NCBI GenBank assembly: GCA_014706295.1
Contig: JACSVZ010000001.1
Span: 1,921,740 to 1,985,739, forward strand
Direction of reading: 5' to 3'
Source of the DNA: Lycocorax pyrrhopterus obiensis
Taxonomy: Eukaryota > Chordata > Aves > Passeriformes > Paradisaeidae
DNA: 64,000 bases
Under the pieces are notes generated by a model, which ran no database searches, was not told where the DNA came from, and worked only from the letters and a program-made list of their open reading frames with translations. Positions 22,837 to 34,276 of this stretch are shown here, piece after piece. Position 1 is the first letter of the stretch; each line of letters begins with the position of its first letter. The translations under genes were made by a program, and so were the position numbers.

Positions 22837-23405
22837 AATATAAATATAAATATAAATATAAATATAAATATAAATATAAATATAAATATAAATATAGATA
22901 TAAATATAGATATAAATATATAGAAATGTAAGTATAAATATAAATATGTAAATAGAAATATAGAAATATAGAAATATAGAAATATAAATATCTTGAAATA
23001 GAAATAGAAGTAGAAATAGAAATAGAAATATATAGATATAGATATAGATATATAAATACAAGTGTATAAATGTAAATATAAATATATAATTATATAAATA
23101 TAAATATTATAAACATAAATATAAATAAAATGTGAATATGAATACGAATATGAACATTAACATGAACATAAATATAAATGTAAATATAAATATAAATCTA
23201 TTGATATATGTATAAATATGTAAATATAAATATATAAATATGCACATATATAACTATATAAATATACACATATATAAATATATAAGTATACAAATATATA
23301 AACATATAAATAGATATAAATATAAATATAAATATAAATATAAATATAAATATAAATATATAAATATATAAATATATAAATATATAAATATAAATATAAA
23401 TATAA

Positions 23406-23443
<38 letters not shown>

Positions 23444-23462
23444 TCATTTATAAATAAATATG
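22837..23462. repeat. TATAAA-type hexanucleotide array
   Basis: About 625 bp built from the hexamer ATAAAT/TATAAA with variants (GAAATA, ATATAT), ending in a (TA)n run at about 23421-23443. The open frames here that encode only I, Y, F and L on the minus strand are repeat by-products and not genes. Confidence 0.97.
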
Positions 23463-23929
23463 TTGCAGTGCAGTTTTGCACTCTCCTTCCCAACATGGAA
23501 TCTTCATTAAATCCCAAAAACCAGTCAGTAAAACCAATAAAATTCTGTAAAATAAACTCAAAGAAAGACACATTAAAACTGGCGTTTCCAACTGATTTTT
23601 TAAGCCATGCTGAACCATTCTGCACTATTTTTATTGAAAATAAGAAGAAATTATTAAATGATCGCCATGTTTTTAACTCGGTTTTCTCATTTATACTTGG
23701 ATTTTCAGCATCTGGGTGCAGAATGTCACAAAATTATTTTATCCCCTGGTTTGGTCCATCTGCAGCACAGACAGAGTGGAACATAGAAGAATGGAATATA
23801 AAAGATTGCCTTTGAAAGGTTTAGTCCATGAAAACGAGATAACAGAAAACGTAATCAGTGAGGGTTTGAGACTTTTATCAATATTTTAATTATGATAATT
23901 CCTGCGAATGGGATATTCAAAGAAAAGGA
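23463..23929. other. Non-repetitive stretch, no gene recognised
   Basis: A 115-codon plus-strand frame (23468-23815) shows no recognisable domain. Nothing else is supported. Confidence 0.4.
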
Positions 23930-24027
23930 TATTCAGGCTGGATGGAGTTTGGACAACCTGGGATGGTGGAAATTTCCCTGAATTTGAGGGTGCCTCCCAA
24001 CCCAAACCATTCCAGGATTCCCTGATT
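23930..24027 (+). mobile_element. Short degraded CR1 LINE 3' tail
   Basis: GGCTGGATGGAGTTTGGA, CAACCTGGGATGGTGGAA and CCCAACCCAAACCATTCC follow the CR1 type A order with an internal deletion, ending at AGGATTCCCTG. Confidence 0.75.
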
Positions 24028-24850
24028 TTAAGTGGAACAGCTGGGGCAGGAATCCATGGGACTCACACTTTGTCCATCTCAGGAACCTCCTTCCAACAGT
24101 GGCAGGAGGTTATAAAACAAGGAAAAAACCAAATCAAACCAAACCAAAGAGGTGGAGCTGGGTGAACTCTCCCACTCAAGCACAGATTAGGAGCTCCCTG
24201 AATTAAACAGAATTTTTGTGTATCACGACTTCAAAAAACCCCAGGTTTTATTATTTTAAGTGTTATCCTGTCATTATTTTCAGGTTATCCTGAAAAAGCT
24301 AAATATAGCTCTTTCTATATTTAAGTGTTTTCATTAAAAATAATGAAGGATGTTTCAGTATGTCTTGAAATCATTCATGCTCAGCTGAAACAGCCAATTT
24401 TAATGTGTTTCTTAGTGTTTTTTACAGAATTGTGTCTGATTTCACCTAGGAAATCTCTCTGTTTATGATTTAATGAGGATGCAAATTAACCACGTTGAGG
24501 AGGAGTGTGTAAAACTACATTGCAATACATTTATTTTAGTTTCTTTTTTTAAAAATCAAGTTTTTCTGTCAGTGCAGTTTTAGTCATGAAGGTGACAACG
24601 AGCACAGAAAGTGTTAAATCCAGACATCTAAAACCAACAAAAGACAAAGGTTAACAAAATGTTCAGGGATTAAGGTGACAGAAAAATATGGAGAGTTTCA
24701 AGGGCAGCAATAGACCCAAATCGCTGGGAGCTGGAGGCTTTGCGTAATGAAAAGTGAAGGGGAAGTTAAAAAATTATGGGGGTGTGATTAGGAAAAAAAG
24801 GAAATTGCCTGGTGGAAATCAGCCTGGAAAGGCCATGGATTCACAACACC
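24028..24850. other. Non-repetitive stretch
   Basis: Contains the right copy of the 41-bp inverted pair. No gene or repeat family is otherwise supported. Confidence 0.4.
24282..24322 (+). repeat. 41-bp exact inverted duplicate, right copy
   Basis: Exact reverse complement of 18479-18519. The sequence has internal dyad symmetry (AAATATAG and CTATATTT separated by six bases). Confidence 0.9.
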
Positions 24851-26268
24851 GAGGATCAATCAGGCAATACGAAAACGTGGAACTGTCCTTTAAATTGAGG
24901 AAAGTTTTTCTTTGCCACTGATTTTAAATCTCTGCAGGACATCCCCCAGTTCCCATTAACACCAGTAAGAACCACCAGTTTATATGTCCCAGCACGTGAC
25001 TTATCCACATCTTTTCTCCTGTCACCCAGATTTATCTCACCCACTCCTTTTACAACGGAATTTTTCCAAGAGGAATTGCTACAATTAACGTGGGGTCCAA
25101 TGTGCTTTTCCTTCCATTCTGTTGGCACAACAATGAGGATTCAAACTGGAAAATGACTTTTTTAGTGGGGTGCACAGGAGTTGGTCCTCGAGGCCTCCGA
25201 GGCAGAGCCCCACAGGAGCATTCCCTGGTCAAATACTACAGGTTTACAACACAGAGCAAGAGGCAGAGCCATAAATTCCCACTGAAAATGGGAGAAGTGA
25301 AAGCCAGGATGGAACTGAAGATCAACATTGAGGATCAATCAGGCAATAAGAAAACGTGAAACTGCTCTTCCAGCTGAGGAAAGTTTTGCTGTGGCTCTGA
25401 TTTTAAATATCTGCAGGACATCTCCCAGTTCCCATTAACACCAGTAAGAGCCACCAGTTTATATCTCCCACCATGTGATTTATCCACGGCTTTTCTCCTG
25501 TCACCAAGATTTATCTCACCCACTCCTTTTACAACAGAATTTTTCCAAGAGGAATTGCTACAATTAACGTGGGGTCCAATGTGCTTTTCCTTCCATTCTG
25601 TTGTCACAAGAATGGGGATTCAAACTAGAAAATGAAGTTTTGGATGGGGTGCACAGGAGTTGGTCCTCAAGGCCTTAGGGGCAGGGCCCCACAGGAGCAT
25701 TCTCCAGTCAAATACTACAGGTTTACAACATGGAGCAAGAGGCAGAGCCATAAATTCCCACTGAAAATGGGAGAAGTGAAAGCCAGGATGGAACTGAAGA
25801 TCAACATTGAGGATCAATCAGACAATAAGAAAACGTGAAACTGCTCTTCCAGCTGAGGAAAGTTTTGCTGTGGCTGTGATTTTAAATCTCTGCAGGACAT
25901 CTCCCAGTTCCCATTAACACCAATAAGAACCACCAGTTTGTATCTCCCAGCACGTGATTTATCCACATCTTTTCTCCTGTCACCAAGATTTATCTCACCC
26001 ACTCCTTTTACAACTGAATTTTTCCAAGAGGAATTGCTACAATTAACGTGGGGTCCAATGTGCTTTTCCTTCCATTCTGTTGGCACAACAATGAGGATTC
26101 AAACTGGAAAATGACTTTTTTAGTGGGGTGCACAGGAGTTGGTCCTCGAGGCCTCCGGGGCAGAGCCCCACAGGAGCATTCTCCAGTCAAATACTACAGG
26201 TTTACAACAGGGAGCAAGAGGCAGAGCCATAAATTCCCACTGAAAATGGGAGAAGTGAAAGCCAGGAT
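24851..26268. repeat. Three-copy tandem array of a 479-bp unit
   Basis: The word GAGGATCAAT recurs at 24851, 25330 and 25809, giving two periods of exactly 479 bp. The third copy stops at about 26268, some 20 bp short of a full unit. Each unit encodes a minus-strand open frame of 90 codons sharing WKEKHIGPHVNCSNSSW, but the period is not a multiple of three and there is no splice context, so I do not call a gene. Copies 1 and 3 agree in the second half while copies 2 and 3 agree in the first half. Confidence 0.95.
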
Positions 26269-27369
26269 GAGACTTCTGGGAAGAGAGAAAACACAGAGAG
26301 GTGAAGTCTCTTGTCACAATATTACAAGCAATGAAGGGCGAGCTCTGTGTAAGAAACAAATGAATATTTGATTGTAGGCAGCTCAAAACACTGCTCAAAA
26401 ATTGGATTAAACTCGGAGATGCCAAGAAAATACAAGCACTTGGCATCTAAAATCAGCTTTCTCCTTTAGCCCAGAGTCTGTTTGATGGTTACCTAAATAT
26501 ACCAGCAGGCAATTCTGGCGTGGCTTTGCTTAAACGTGGTTATATAAAATCATACAAAAATAAGTTCTGGCTTTGCTGCAAATGTGCATAATGGAAAGAC
26601 AAACATTATTAAAAAGCCCATCATTTTTCGAGATTAAAATAATCCACAGCAGGGGGGGGGGCAAAAAAAAGAAAAAAACTCTTCTGCAACTTTCCCAGTT
26701 GCCATTTATCATAGTTTTGCAAAAAGAAGCCCCGGTAATTTCATTTTTCTTGACTTCTATTAAAAAGATCAATACTTATGATTCCAAAGAGTCTCGGCTC
26801 ATGAAAAGATGGAGCTGCTCTGTAATCATAGCTGAAAGTATTGGTTGTCATTAGCAGGAAGATTGATCTGTAAAGACAGAGTGAAAGTACTTAAAAATTT
26901 CCATCGGGCTCCTGCAGAACAACAGTGCCCAGCAACCTTTCACCTTGCAGATAATTAAATCCAGATAACGAATTACCATATTAGGAGGAAGAATTGCATT
27001 GGGGATATTCAATAGATGCCCACTTTAGGAAAGGAGTTCCAGATCTCTGAATAATGATTTTGTTTTGTGCATAAAACCTAATGAGCTCCGACAGGAAAAA
27101 AAGTCGTTTTTCAGTGTGCATTTCCATCTGACTTGTAAGGGAAGATATTAATGAGTCACCTGAGCTCCAGGAATTGCTGATGGCCTTGGAGCAGGGACAT
27201 TCCAGGGCCTTGCACCATCTGGGCTCTCAGAACAGCAGCAGGTGGGCTTTGCAAGGCAATGACTTTGCTTGGAGTCACAGAGGAATTCTGGTCCTGCTGA
27301 AAGTGGTTTGGATGGGGAGGAAAATCCTCCTGGGCACTTCGGTCCCCTCTGTGCCCCTGTGCTGAGGTG
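26269..27369. other. Non-repetitive AT-rich stretch
   Basis: AT-rich and free of known repeats except a G-run at 26652-26661 followed by an A-rich patch. ATTA/TAAT words are frequent around 26500-27120, which would fit a conserved non-coding element. Confidence 0.4.
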
Positions 27370-28105
27370 AGACCCCATGGACTGGGAGATGAATTCATTG
27401 GGAGCAGCCCGGTGCAGAAGGACTTGGGGATCTCGTGGGTGAAAATCTGGACAGGAGCCACCAGTGAATGCTGGGAGCCCTGAAATCCATCGGCATCCTG
27501 GGCTGCATCCAAGGAGGAGAGAGCAGCAGGGAAGGGACTGGGATTGTGCCCCTGTGCCCCTGTGCTGAGGTGAGACCCCACCTGCAGAGCTGCCCCAGCC
27601 CTGGGGCCCAGCACAGGGAGGACGTGGAGCTGCTGGAGAGAGGCCAGAGGAGGCACCAGGATGAGCAGAGGGATGGAGCAGCTCTGCTGGGAGGAAAGGC
27701 TGGGAGAGCTGGGATTGTTCAGCCTGGACAGGAGAAGCTTTGGGGTGAGCTCAGTGTGGCCTTGCAGGGCCTGAAGGAGCTGCAGGAAACATGGAGAGAG
27801 ACAATTTGCAAGGGCCTAAAGGGCCAGGACACAGGGAATGGCTTCCCAGTGCCAGAGGGCAGGGCTGGATGGGATCTTGGGCAGGAATTGTTCCCTGGGA
27901 GGGTGGGCAGGCCCTGGCACAGGGTGCCCAGAGCAGCTGTGGCTGCCCCTGGATCCCTGGCAGTGCCCAAGGCCAGGTTGGACATTGGGGCTTGGAGCAG
28001 CCTGGGACAGTGGGAGGTGTCCCTGCCCATGGCAGGGGTGGGAATGAGATGGGCTTTAAAGTCCTTTCCAACCAAACCATTCTGGAATTCCGTGATTCCA
28101 TGATG
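27370..28105 (+). mobile_element. CR1 LINE 3' fragment, type A, longest plus copy
   Basis: About 735 bp of the sense strand from GACTGGGAGATGAATTCATT through the ORF2 C-terminal remnants EKDLGI-like, GILGCIQ and DVELLERGQRR to the 3' tail CCAAACCATTCTGGAATTCCG. Apart from a small indel near 27815 and a few substitutions it matches the reverse complement of 1174-1900. Its 5' edge is preceded by a 28-bp piece (27350-27377) that also occurs inside the element at 27553-27580. Confidence 0.93.
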
Positions 28106-28502
28106 TGTCCCTCCAGCCTGCAGCTGCCCCACCACGAAGGAGGAACACTCTGCACCCCTTGCTCTTCCCAATCCATGAGTAATCTTGGACAGCAACGGAA
28201 AGAGAAGAGTTTCAGGAATGCTGGGGACAAAGGGGGAGTCAATCAGTTGTTTCCAAATTGATCTGCTAAACTGAAAACAAGCACAAATACGGTAAATTCC
28301 AAGGTTTTGTGGTCCTTGGCTCTCATCAAATCCCTTGAAATGGTCAAGGACCAACAACTGTAGAGGATCAGCTGCTCTCCCTGGTAAAAGTTTTAGAAAT
28401 GAGGGAGAAAACTGAGAAGACAAGAGAAAAATCTGGCATTTCCAAGAGGTGGAATGTCAGTGGGAAAGGGAAACAGCTGGAGGAAATAAAAGTTATAAAA
28501 TG
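28106..28502. other. Non-repetitive stretch
   Basis: Nothing supported. Minus-strand frames entering from the CR1 copy extend through here but are not genes. Confidence 0.4.
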
Positions 28503-28603
28503 AAACGAAACGAAATGAAAGGAAACAAAATAAAATAAAATAAAATAAAATAAAATAAAATAAAATAAAATAAAATAAAATAAAATAAAATAAAATAAAA
28601 TAA
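28503..28603. repeat. (TAAAA)n pentanucleotide microsatellite
   Basis: About 13 clean TAAAA units at 28537-28603, preceded by degenerate GAAAC/GAAAT units from 28503. Confidence 0.95.
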
Positions 28604-29911
28604 TGAAAAAAATTTTAAAGGGAATTCTGGAAATAAAAAGAGAAAGGAAGTGAGAAAGTCTTGGGAACTGCCATAATTTGGGATGCAAATTGGTCAGTGA
28701 AGAGCAGGAGTTTGTGTTTTACTTTGTAGGGTCTAGGGCAGAAAGTCTGGGAAGAAAGGGAATATAATAAAAGGGAATATAAAACAGGGGAAAAAAATCT
28801 TCATTTAACAATGGAGAAGAGCACAGGTGTTGGACACCTGAAATCTATTTGTGAATCAAAAGCCCTGGTGGAAAAACTACACATCCAGGAATATCATAAT
28901 TCCCTGGAATCCAGAAAATCCCAAAAGTGTTCTTTCAAAAGCTTTCTGTGACTGCTCCATGAAAGAAACAAGCCCAGAAAATTGAGTGTAATTTGGAGTA
29001 TCCTGGGAAGGACATTCCCGAGGGTTTTCATGAAAAGCTGTTTTTTCCCTCTTCTAAATAAAATCATGGAAGAGAAGGTGTTTTTATGGAAATGCCGTAA
29101 GGTAAGGAATGCTGGGTTCCCTAGAATTTCCTGTAGGAATGCCAGAGGGAAGGTGTTTCTTTGTGTAATTCCACTGCAGAAAAATGGGTGTGGAAGGGCA
29201 TTATCATTCCTTCCAAACCCAGAATTTAGCCCATTAAAATGTGGCTAAAATTAGATTTTGTGGGATTATTTTGCTCCTACCAAAAATCCGTCTCAAATCC
29301 ATCTCCACGGGCGATTTCGGCAGCGCTTCCTAACTTTCCATTATCTCCGAATCCCATCACAGCCAGCACGGAAAAAACACAGTTTGGGTTCAAAAATTAG
29401 TTCCCAGCAGAAAAACACCTTCCCCACCATTCCAAAGTGGAATAAAAGAGTGAAACGTGGAATGCAAGGTTGAGAAATTCAGCTGAAATTCGGCTTCCAT
29501 GTGGCCCTGCCTGCGTCACTGTTGGATTTCAGGACGGTTTTATTCCATGGTTTTGGTTGGGTGTTTCCTGATGGAATATTTTGAAGCTGGAATCAGAAGG
29601 ATGGGCCTTGTGTGGTGATGAAAACTTCACTTCTCCAGAGCTGCTTCGATGGATAATTGTGTTTATCGTGTGGGGAGGGTGAGATTAAAGAGCTCTTAAA
29701 TTATTCATTTCCCAGCTCTTGAGTGCTCGTGTTTTGTAAATTATGTGATGGAGTCTTAACTGGCTTTCCAAAAAGATGAGGGAGTTTTGGCATCTCCTTG
29801 GGGCTTAAATTGTGTCCTAAAATCCTTTATGCAAATAATACTTCCCAAATTATTCCTTTTTAGTCATACATAGTAGAGGAAGCACTAAGAGCTCCTTTGG
29901 AACCTTCTTAT
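28604..29911. other. Non-repetitive stretch, no gene recognised
   Basis: No repeat family or exon structure found. Confidence 0.4.
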
Positions 29912-30132
29912 CCTATGGGATCGTGGAATGGTTTGGGTTGGAAGGGATCTTAAAGCCCATCCAGTGCCACCCCTGCCATGGGCAGGGACACCTTCCACTG
30001 TCCCAGGCTGCTCCAAGCCCCAATGTCCAACCTGGCCTTGGGCACTGCCAGGGATCCCGGGGCAGCCACAGCTGCTCTGGGAATCCTGTGCCAGGCACCT
30101 CCCCACCCTCCCAGGGAAGGATTTCCTCCATA
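29912..30132 (-). mobile_element. CR1 LINE 3' fragment, type A
   Basis: Minus-strand copy with the plus-strand landmarks GGAATGGTTTGGGTTGGAAG (3' tail), CCATGGGCAGGGACACCTTC and CTCCAAGCCCCAATGTCC. It is 5' truncated at about 30132, just after CCACCCTCCCAGGGAAGG. Confidence 0.93.
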
Positions 30133-31639
30133 AAAACTGACCTGGCCGGAGCTTTCCTTACTCTTCCAGGGAAACTGGGTCCAAGACCAGGGAGGGAAAT
30201 CCGGCATCTCCCACAAGACTCTGGGATCTGCCACCTCAGCAGCTTCTTGGTCTCCATCTGAAGGGTCAAAGACAACCAGGGTTGATGTTTTCCCTTCAAA
30301 AATGTCCCTTCAGCCCCAAGATCAAGGGACACTTTTTATTAGGAATGGCCTTTCCCATCTTCCTAAGCTACAAAGATCCCACCAAGCTCTAATGGATGGG
30401 ATAATTCCCAGCTTTGCCCATTTAGGAATTGCCACTTTTGATGCCAAAGTATTCAACACTATTCAAATCCATTTTTCCTGCAACTTCCGGTTTCTTTCCC
30501 AAGCAACGTAAATATTCCTGGAGAGTTTTAAACCAAAGCACCAAGAGAATTTGATTTTTATTTATTTGTCTCAGAGGGTGAAACTTGTCCTGTGCTACCA
30601 ATGGCTTGGAATCAGGGCTGTGCTGGGTAATCCCTTTGTCCCCTAATTTGGATGGAGATGAGCATTCCACAGGCAAAGTCCAGGCAATTGCTGAGGAGAA
30701 AATTGCACTGAAAACATTTTTCTTTTCCTAAAGCGAGCTCAGGGAGGCACATTTATTTAATAAAATGGAAAATCAATATAATTTTAATTTTAAGAAGTCA
30801 GAGCCAATGCCAAGCTGTCCTTTAAGGAAGCTTGATAAGAATTCATGACCCCGTTTTTTTTTCCCTTTGGTAAGAAAAATAAAATTAAAACCAGCATTGA
30901 TTTAATGATCCTCCCCCAACTTTGTTTAGAGTCTGGAAGTTTTGTTCATCACTTTTCCTTCAGTATCTTTGTTTTACTTGTGCAAAACCTGCTGGATCAT
31001 CATGAATTTACTGAAGAGCTGGAACATGCATGGAACTCCTCCCTCCCGGGAAACTTGAGGATTAAATCCTTGTGGCAGTTGCTGGTGATAAAAATAGTGA
31101 ATATGTTTACATGGCTGGGTGCAGAAAATCCGACACTGCGATTTCAAGTGTCTTGTGGGGCACGTAAAGAGAGGATGCCAAGGAATTTTGGCCTTTGGAA
31201 TGGAAATGCTCTTAAATCTCTGGGATTTTAGCCTGGAGAGAGTGATGGCTCTCATGGGTGAGGGGGAACCAGTGCAGGTCTCTGAGTCACAAATGACTTC
31301 CCAAAAAACCTCCCAAACTGCTTTTGAGACATTCCCATTTTAGCAGCCTCAGAGAAAGCCACAACTGATCCTCATCCTGAGGTTTTTTATCAGTATTAAA
31401 ATCAACCAAGCTGATTTTTCATTGTTCCTGATAGTGAACCACACCATGGAAATCATCACACCCCCCAAAAAAGCAACATTAGTCCTTAACATAACATCAG
31501 ATCAAAGAACCAACAGTGACCTTAAAGGCCGCACCTGGGCACTCAGATTTCAGAACCAGAAAGAGAATTTAAGAGACATATTTGATTGTGATAATAAATG
31601 AACTCCATGAAGGGTTTGTGAAAAATCCATGAAATTTTT
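30133..31639. other. Non-repetitive stretch, no gene recognised
   Basis: A 128-codon plus-strand frame at 30845-31231 has no recognisable domain or good splice signals. Nothing else is supported. Confidence 0.4.
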
Positions 31640-32011
31640 AGCCTGGGGAGGAGAAGCTTTGGGGTGAGCTCAGTGTGGCCTTGCCGGGCCTGAAGGAGCT
31701 GCAGGAAACATGGAGAGAGACAATTTGCAAGGGCTGGAGGGCCAGGACACAGGGAATGGCTTCCCAGTGCCAGAGGGCAGGGCTGGATGGGATCTTGGGC
31801 AGGAATTGTTCCCTGGGAGGGTGGGCAGGCCCTGGCACAGGGTGCCCAGAGCAGCTGTGGCTGCCCCTGGATCCCTGGCAGTGCCCAAGGCCAGGTTGGA
31901 CATTGGGGCTTGGAGCAGCCTGGGACAGTGGGAGGTGTCCCTGCCATGGCAGGGGTGGCACTGGATGGGCTTTAAGATCCCTCCCGACCCAAACCATTCC
32001 CTGATTTTATG
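31640..32011 (+). mobile_element. CR1 LINE 3' fragment, type A
   Basis: About 370 bp of sense strand starting at GCCTGGGGAGGAGAAGC and ending at CCAAACCATTCCCTGATTTTATG. Nearly identical to the corresponding parts of the copies at 1.2, 27.4, 33.0 and 44.0 kb. Confidence 0.94.
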
Positions 32012-32813
32012 AAAGCCCTGCACTTGGTAGAATCCCACATTATTCCTACCCAAATCCAATATTTTTAAAAGCAAATAAACAGGCAGACCAGTGTGTATTG
32101 AATGAAAAATAGATTTCTGAGCTGAAAGGACAAATCCAGACTAAAACTGTCCCTCATATGTGTGTTTGTGTCGATCAGCCACGATGTCACTTCTCCAGCA
32201 CGCTGAGGACACAGCCAGCTCTGGGAATTGTTCATTTTCCTCTGCTCCATCAGGACACAGAGTGTGGAAGTCAGGGAAGTGGCTCCCCCAGTCTTTGCTG
32301 GCCTTTCAAGTGGTGCCAAGGTCAGGCTGCCACTGCTACAGTGGCTGGAGTGACCTAAGGATGTCCCAATGCACTTCCCAGGATTTGGAGCAGACTGGTC
32401 CCAAGTCCAGTGACCCAAGAAACCATAAAATACACAATCCCCAAATTAAATGTTTTATATGTGTGGGGTTTGGTTATTTAAGGGACTTAAAAACATGATA
32501 ATGATGATGTGAATAATTCTCTTTCTCCTGTATTGATGAAGGAAGAGAAGAGGAATAAAATAATTTATTTTTTTTTCTTGAGTGTTAATTAAGGGGTTTT
32601 TGACTTTTGATAAACTCCCCCTCAGAAAGGAAGTTTGACTCATGTCCACAAGCCCATGTGTGAGAGAGGAATATCTACAGTGCTTGATGGAAGTTATTAA
32701 TATCCACTTGGATCTGGAGGGAGGGGACTTAGAGACGCAACAAGAAATTATTTTCTGGCGATATTCCCTAAAAAGTGACAGTGTTGAATTCATAACAAGC
32801 ATGAGAGAGAGAG
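32012..32813. other. Non-repetitive stretch, no gene recognised
   Basis: Nothing supported beyond short anonymous open frames. Confidence 0.4.
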
Positions 32814-33250
32814 AATCATGGAATCACAGAAGGTTTGGGTTGAGAAGGACCTTAAAGCTCATCCTTTATGCAAATAAAGGTGGGATAGGATGAGCATTAA
32901 GGTCCTTCTCAACCATCCCACCCCTGCCATGGGCAGGGACACCTCCCACTGTCCCAGGCTGCTCCAAGCCCCAATGTCCAACCTGGCCTTGGACACTGCC
33001 AGGGATCCAGGGGCAGCCACAGCTGCTCTGGGCACCCTGTGCCAGGGCCTGCCCACCCTCCCAGGGAACAATTCCTGCCCAAGATCCCATCCAGCCCTGC
33101 CCTCTGGCACTGGGGAGCCATTCCCTGTGTCCTGGCCCTCCAGCCCTTGCAAATTGTCTCTCTCCATGTTTCCTGCAGCTCCTTCAGGCCCTGCAAGGCC
33201 ACACTGAGCTCACCCCAGAGCTTCTTCTCTCCAGGCTGAACAATCCCAAT
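32814..33250 (-). mobile_element. CR1 LINE 3' fragment, type A, with fold-back in its tail
   Basis: Minus-strand copy. The 3' tail (GGAATCACAGAAGGTTTGGG) is followed by an inverted duplication of part of itself (32838-32914), and then the normal order resumes at CCACCCCTGCCATGGGC. It is 5' truncated near CTGAACAATCCCAATTG at about 33250. Confidence 0.93.
32838..32914. repeat. Hairpin-forming inverted repeat inside CR1 tail
   Basis: Arms 32838-32864 and 32888-32914, 27 bp each with one mismatch, and a 23-bp loop. A second, overlapping 7-bp dyad (CCTTTAT / ATAAAGG) lies at the loop edge. Confidence 0.92.
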
Positions 33251-34276
33251 TGTCCCAGCAGCACATTTGATACAAAAAGTAAGCAGAGCCATAATTCATC
33301 CCCTTCCAGTTCATCTCCACAATTAACCAGGGCAATGTATCCTAATTTTTATGAAGAAAGAGATTATTTTGTGATCAGCATGTTGGCATGAGCATTTCTG
33401 TGCTCAGTTGATTATGAAATACTTTTTATGTGGCTCAACATTTTTGCTGAGGGGGTGGAAATGTGTGAGAGGGAAAATCTTTCAGAAGTTGTGTTTTAAA
33501 AGTGAGACACGGGACCGATGCTTTAATCTACCTGACATTCAAGGCTTAAACTTCACTCCTCACTCCTTCCATGGGATTGCTCATCCACACACAGGTCATT
33601 CTTGCCATTAATGAGTCCAAGATAAGATATCAGAGCGCTTCCCAAAGCCGTGTCCTGCCAGGAAGCTTCCTGAGGGAAAAATTCCTGCCTGTAGTTATTT
33701 GTCCTATATTAAAACAATTTCTCTTGTGCATAGAACTTCCAGGAATGCCTGTATGGGGCAATCCTTGGGAAGTGCAGCTGGGCCTGGATGCAGAAGGAAC
33801 ACACCCACGTGTGCTGGTTCTACCCTGGGCTCTAGGGTGTCTCCTGGGCTTAAATATCAATTGACTTTGAAATTTGTGGAAGCAGGCGGATTTTTGCAGC
33901 CCTTAATGTGATATAATGGCAGGGATTTGAAAGCTGTCAGCCCTTTTGGTGCAATTCAATCCAGGCTGGTTAAAAGGAGCAATAGGAAATCTATGGGAGC
34001 AGTTTCCAGCTGTCAGCTCCAATTTGCCAGGACAGCCCCTGATGCAGCCGGGCAGAGCAGCTCCGAAAGGGAGATTTGAATTCCTGGGCTCTGCCCTGGA
34101 AAGATGCTGGGAAAGACACCCCAGAGCTCCAGCAGAAAATTTCTGCAGCCTCTGGGAGGATGGAACAGAGCAGAGCTGCCAGTGAAAGGGATTTTAGGGG
34201 GATTGGTTCTTGTGGCTCAGTGTCCTCCCTGAAAAAGGGGTGCTAAGAACAGGAGAGACCTCTGGGAAACCCCTTT
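33251..34276. other. Non-repetitive stretch, no gene recognised
   Basis: No exon, RNA gene or certain repeat. A GC-richer patch at 34000-34180 has CR1-like wording but could not be aligned with confidence. Confidence 0.4.

Noticed and set aside
22708..23625. Frames rich in I, Y, F and L that look like membrane proteins
   Set aside because: Products of the TATAAA-type array.
34000..34190. CR1-like wording in GC-rich patch
   Set aside because: Only scattered short words match; no continuous alignment to a CR1 end could be made by eye.
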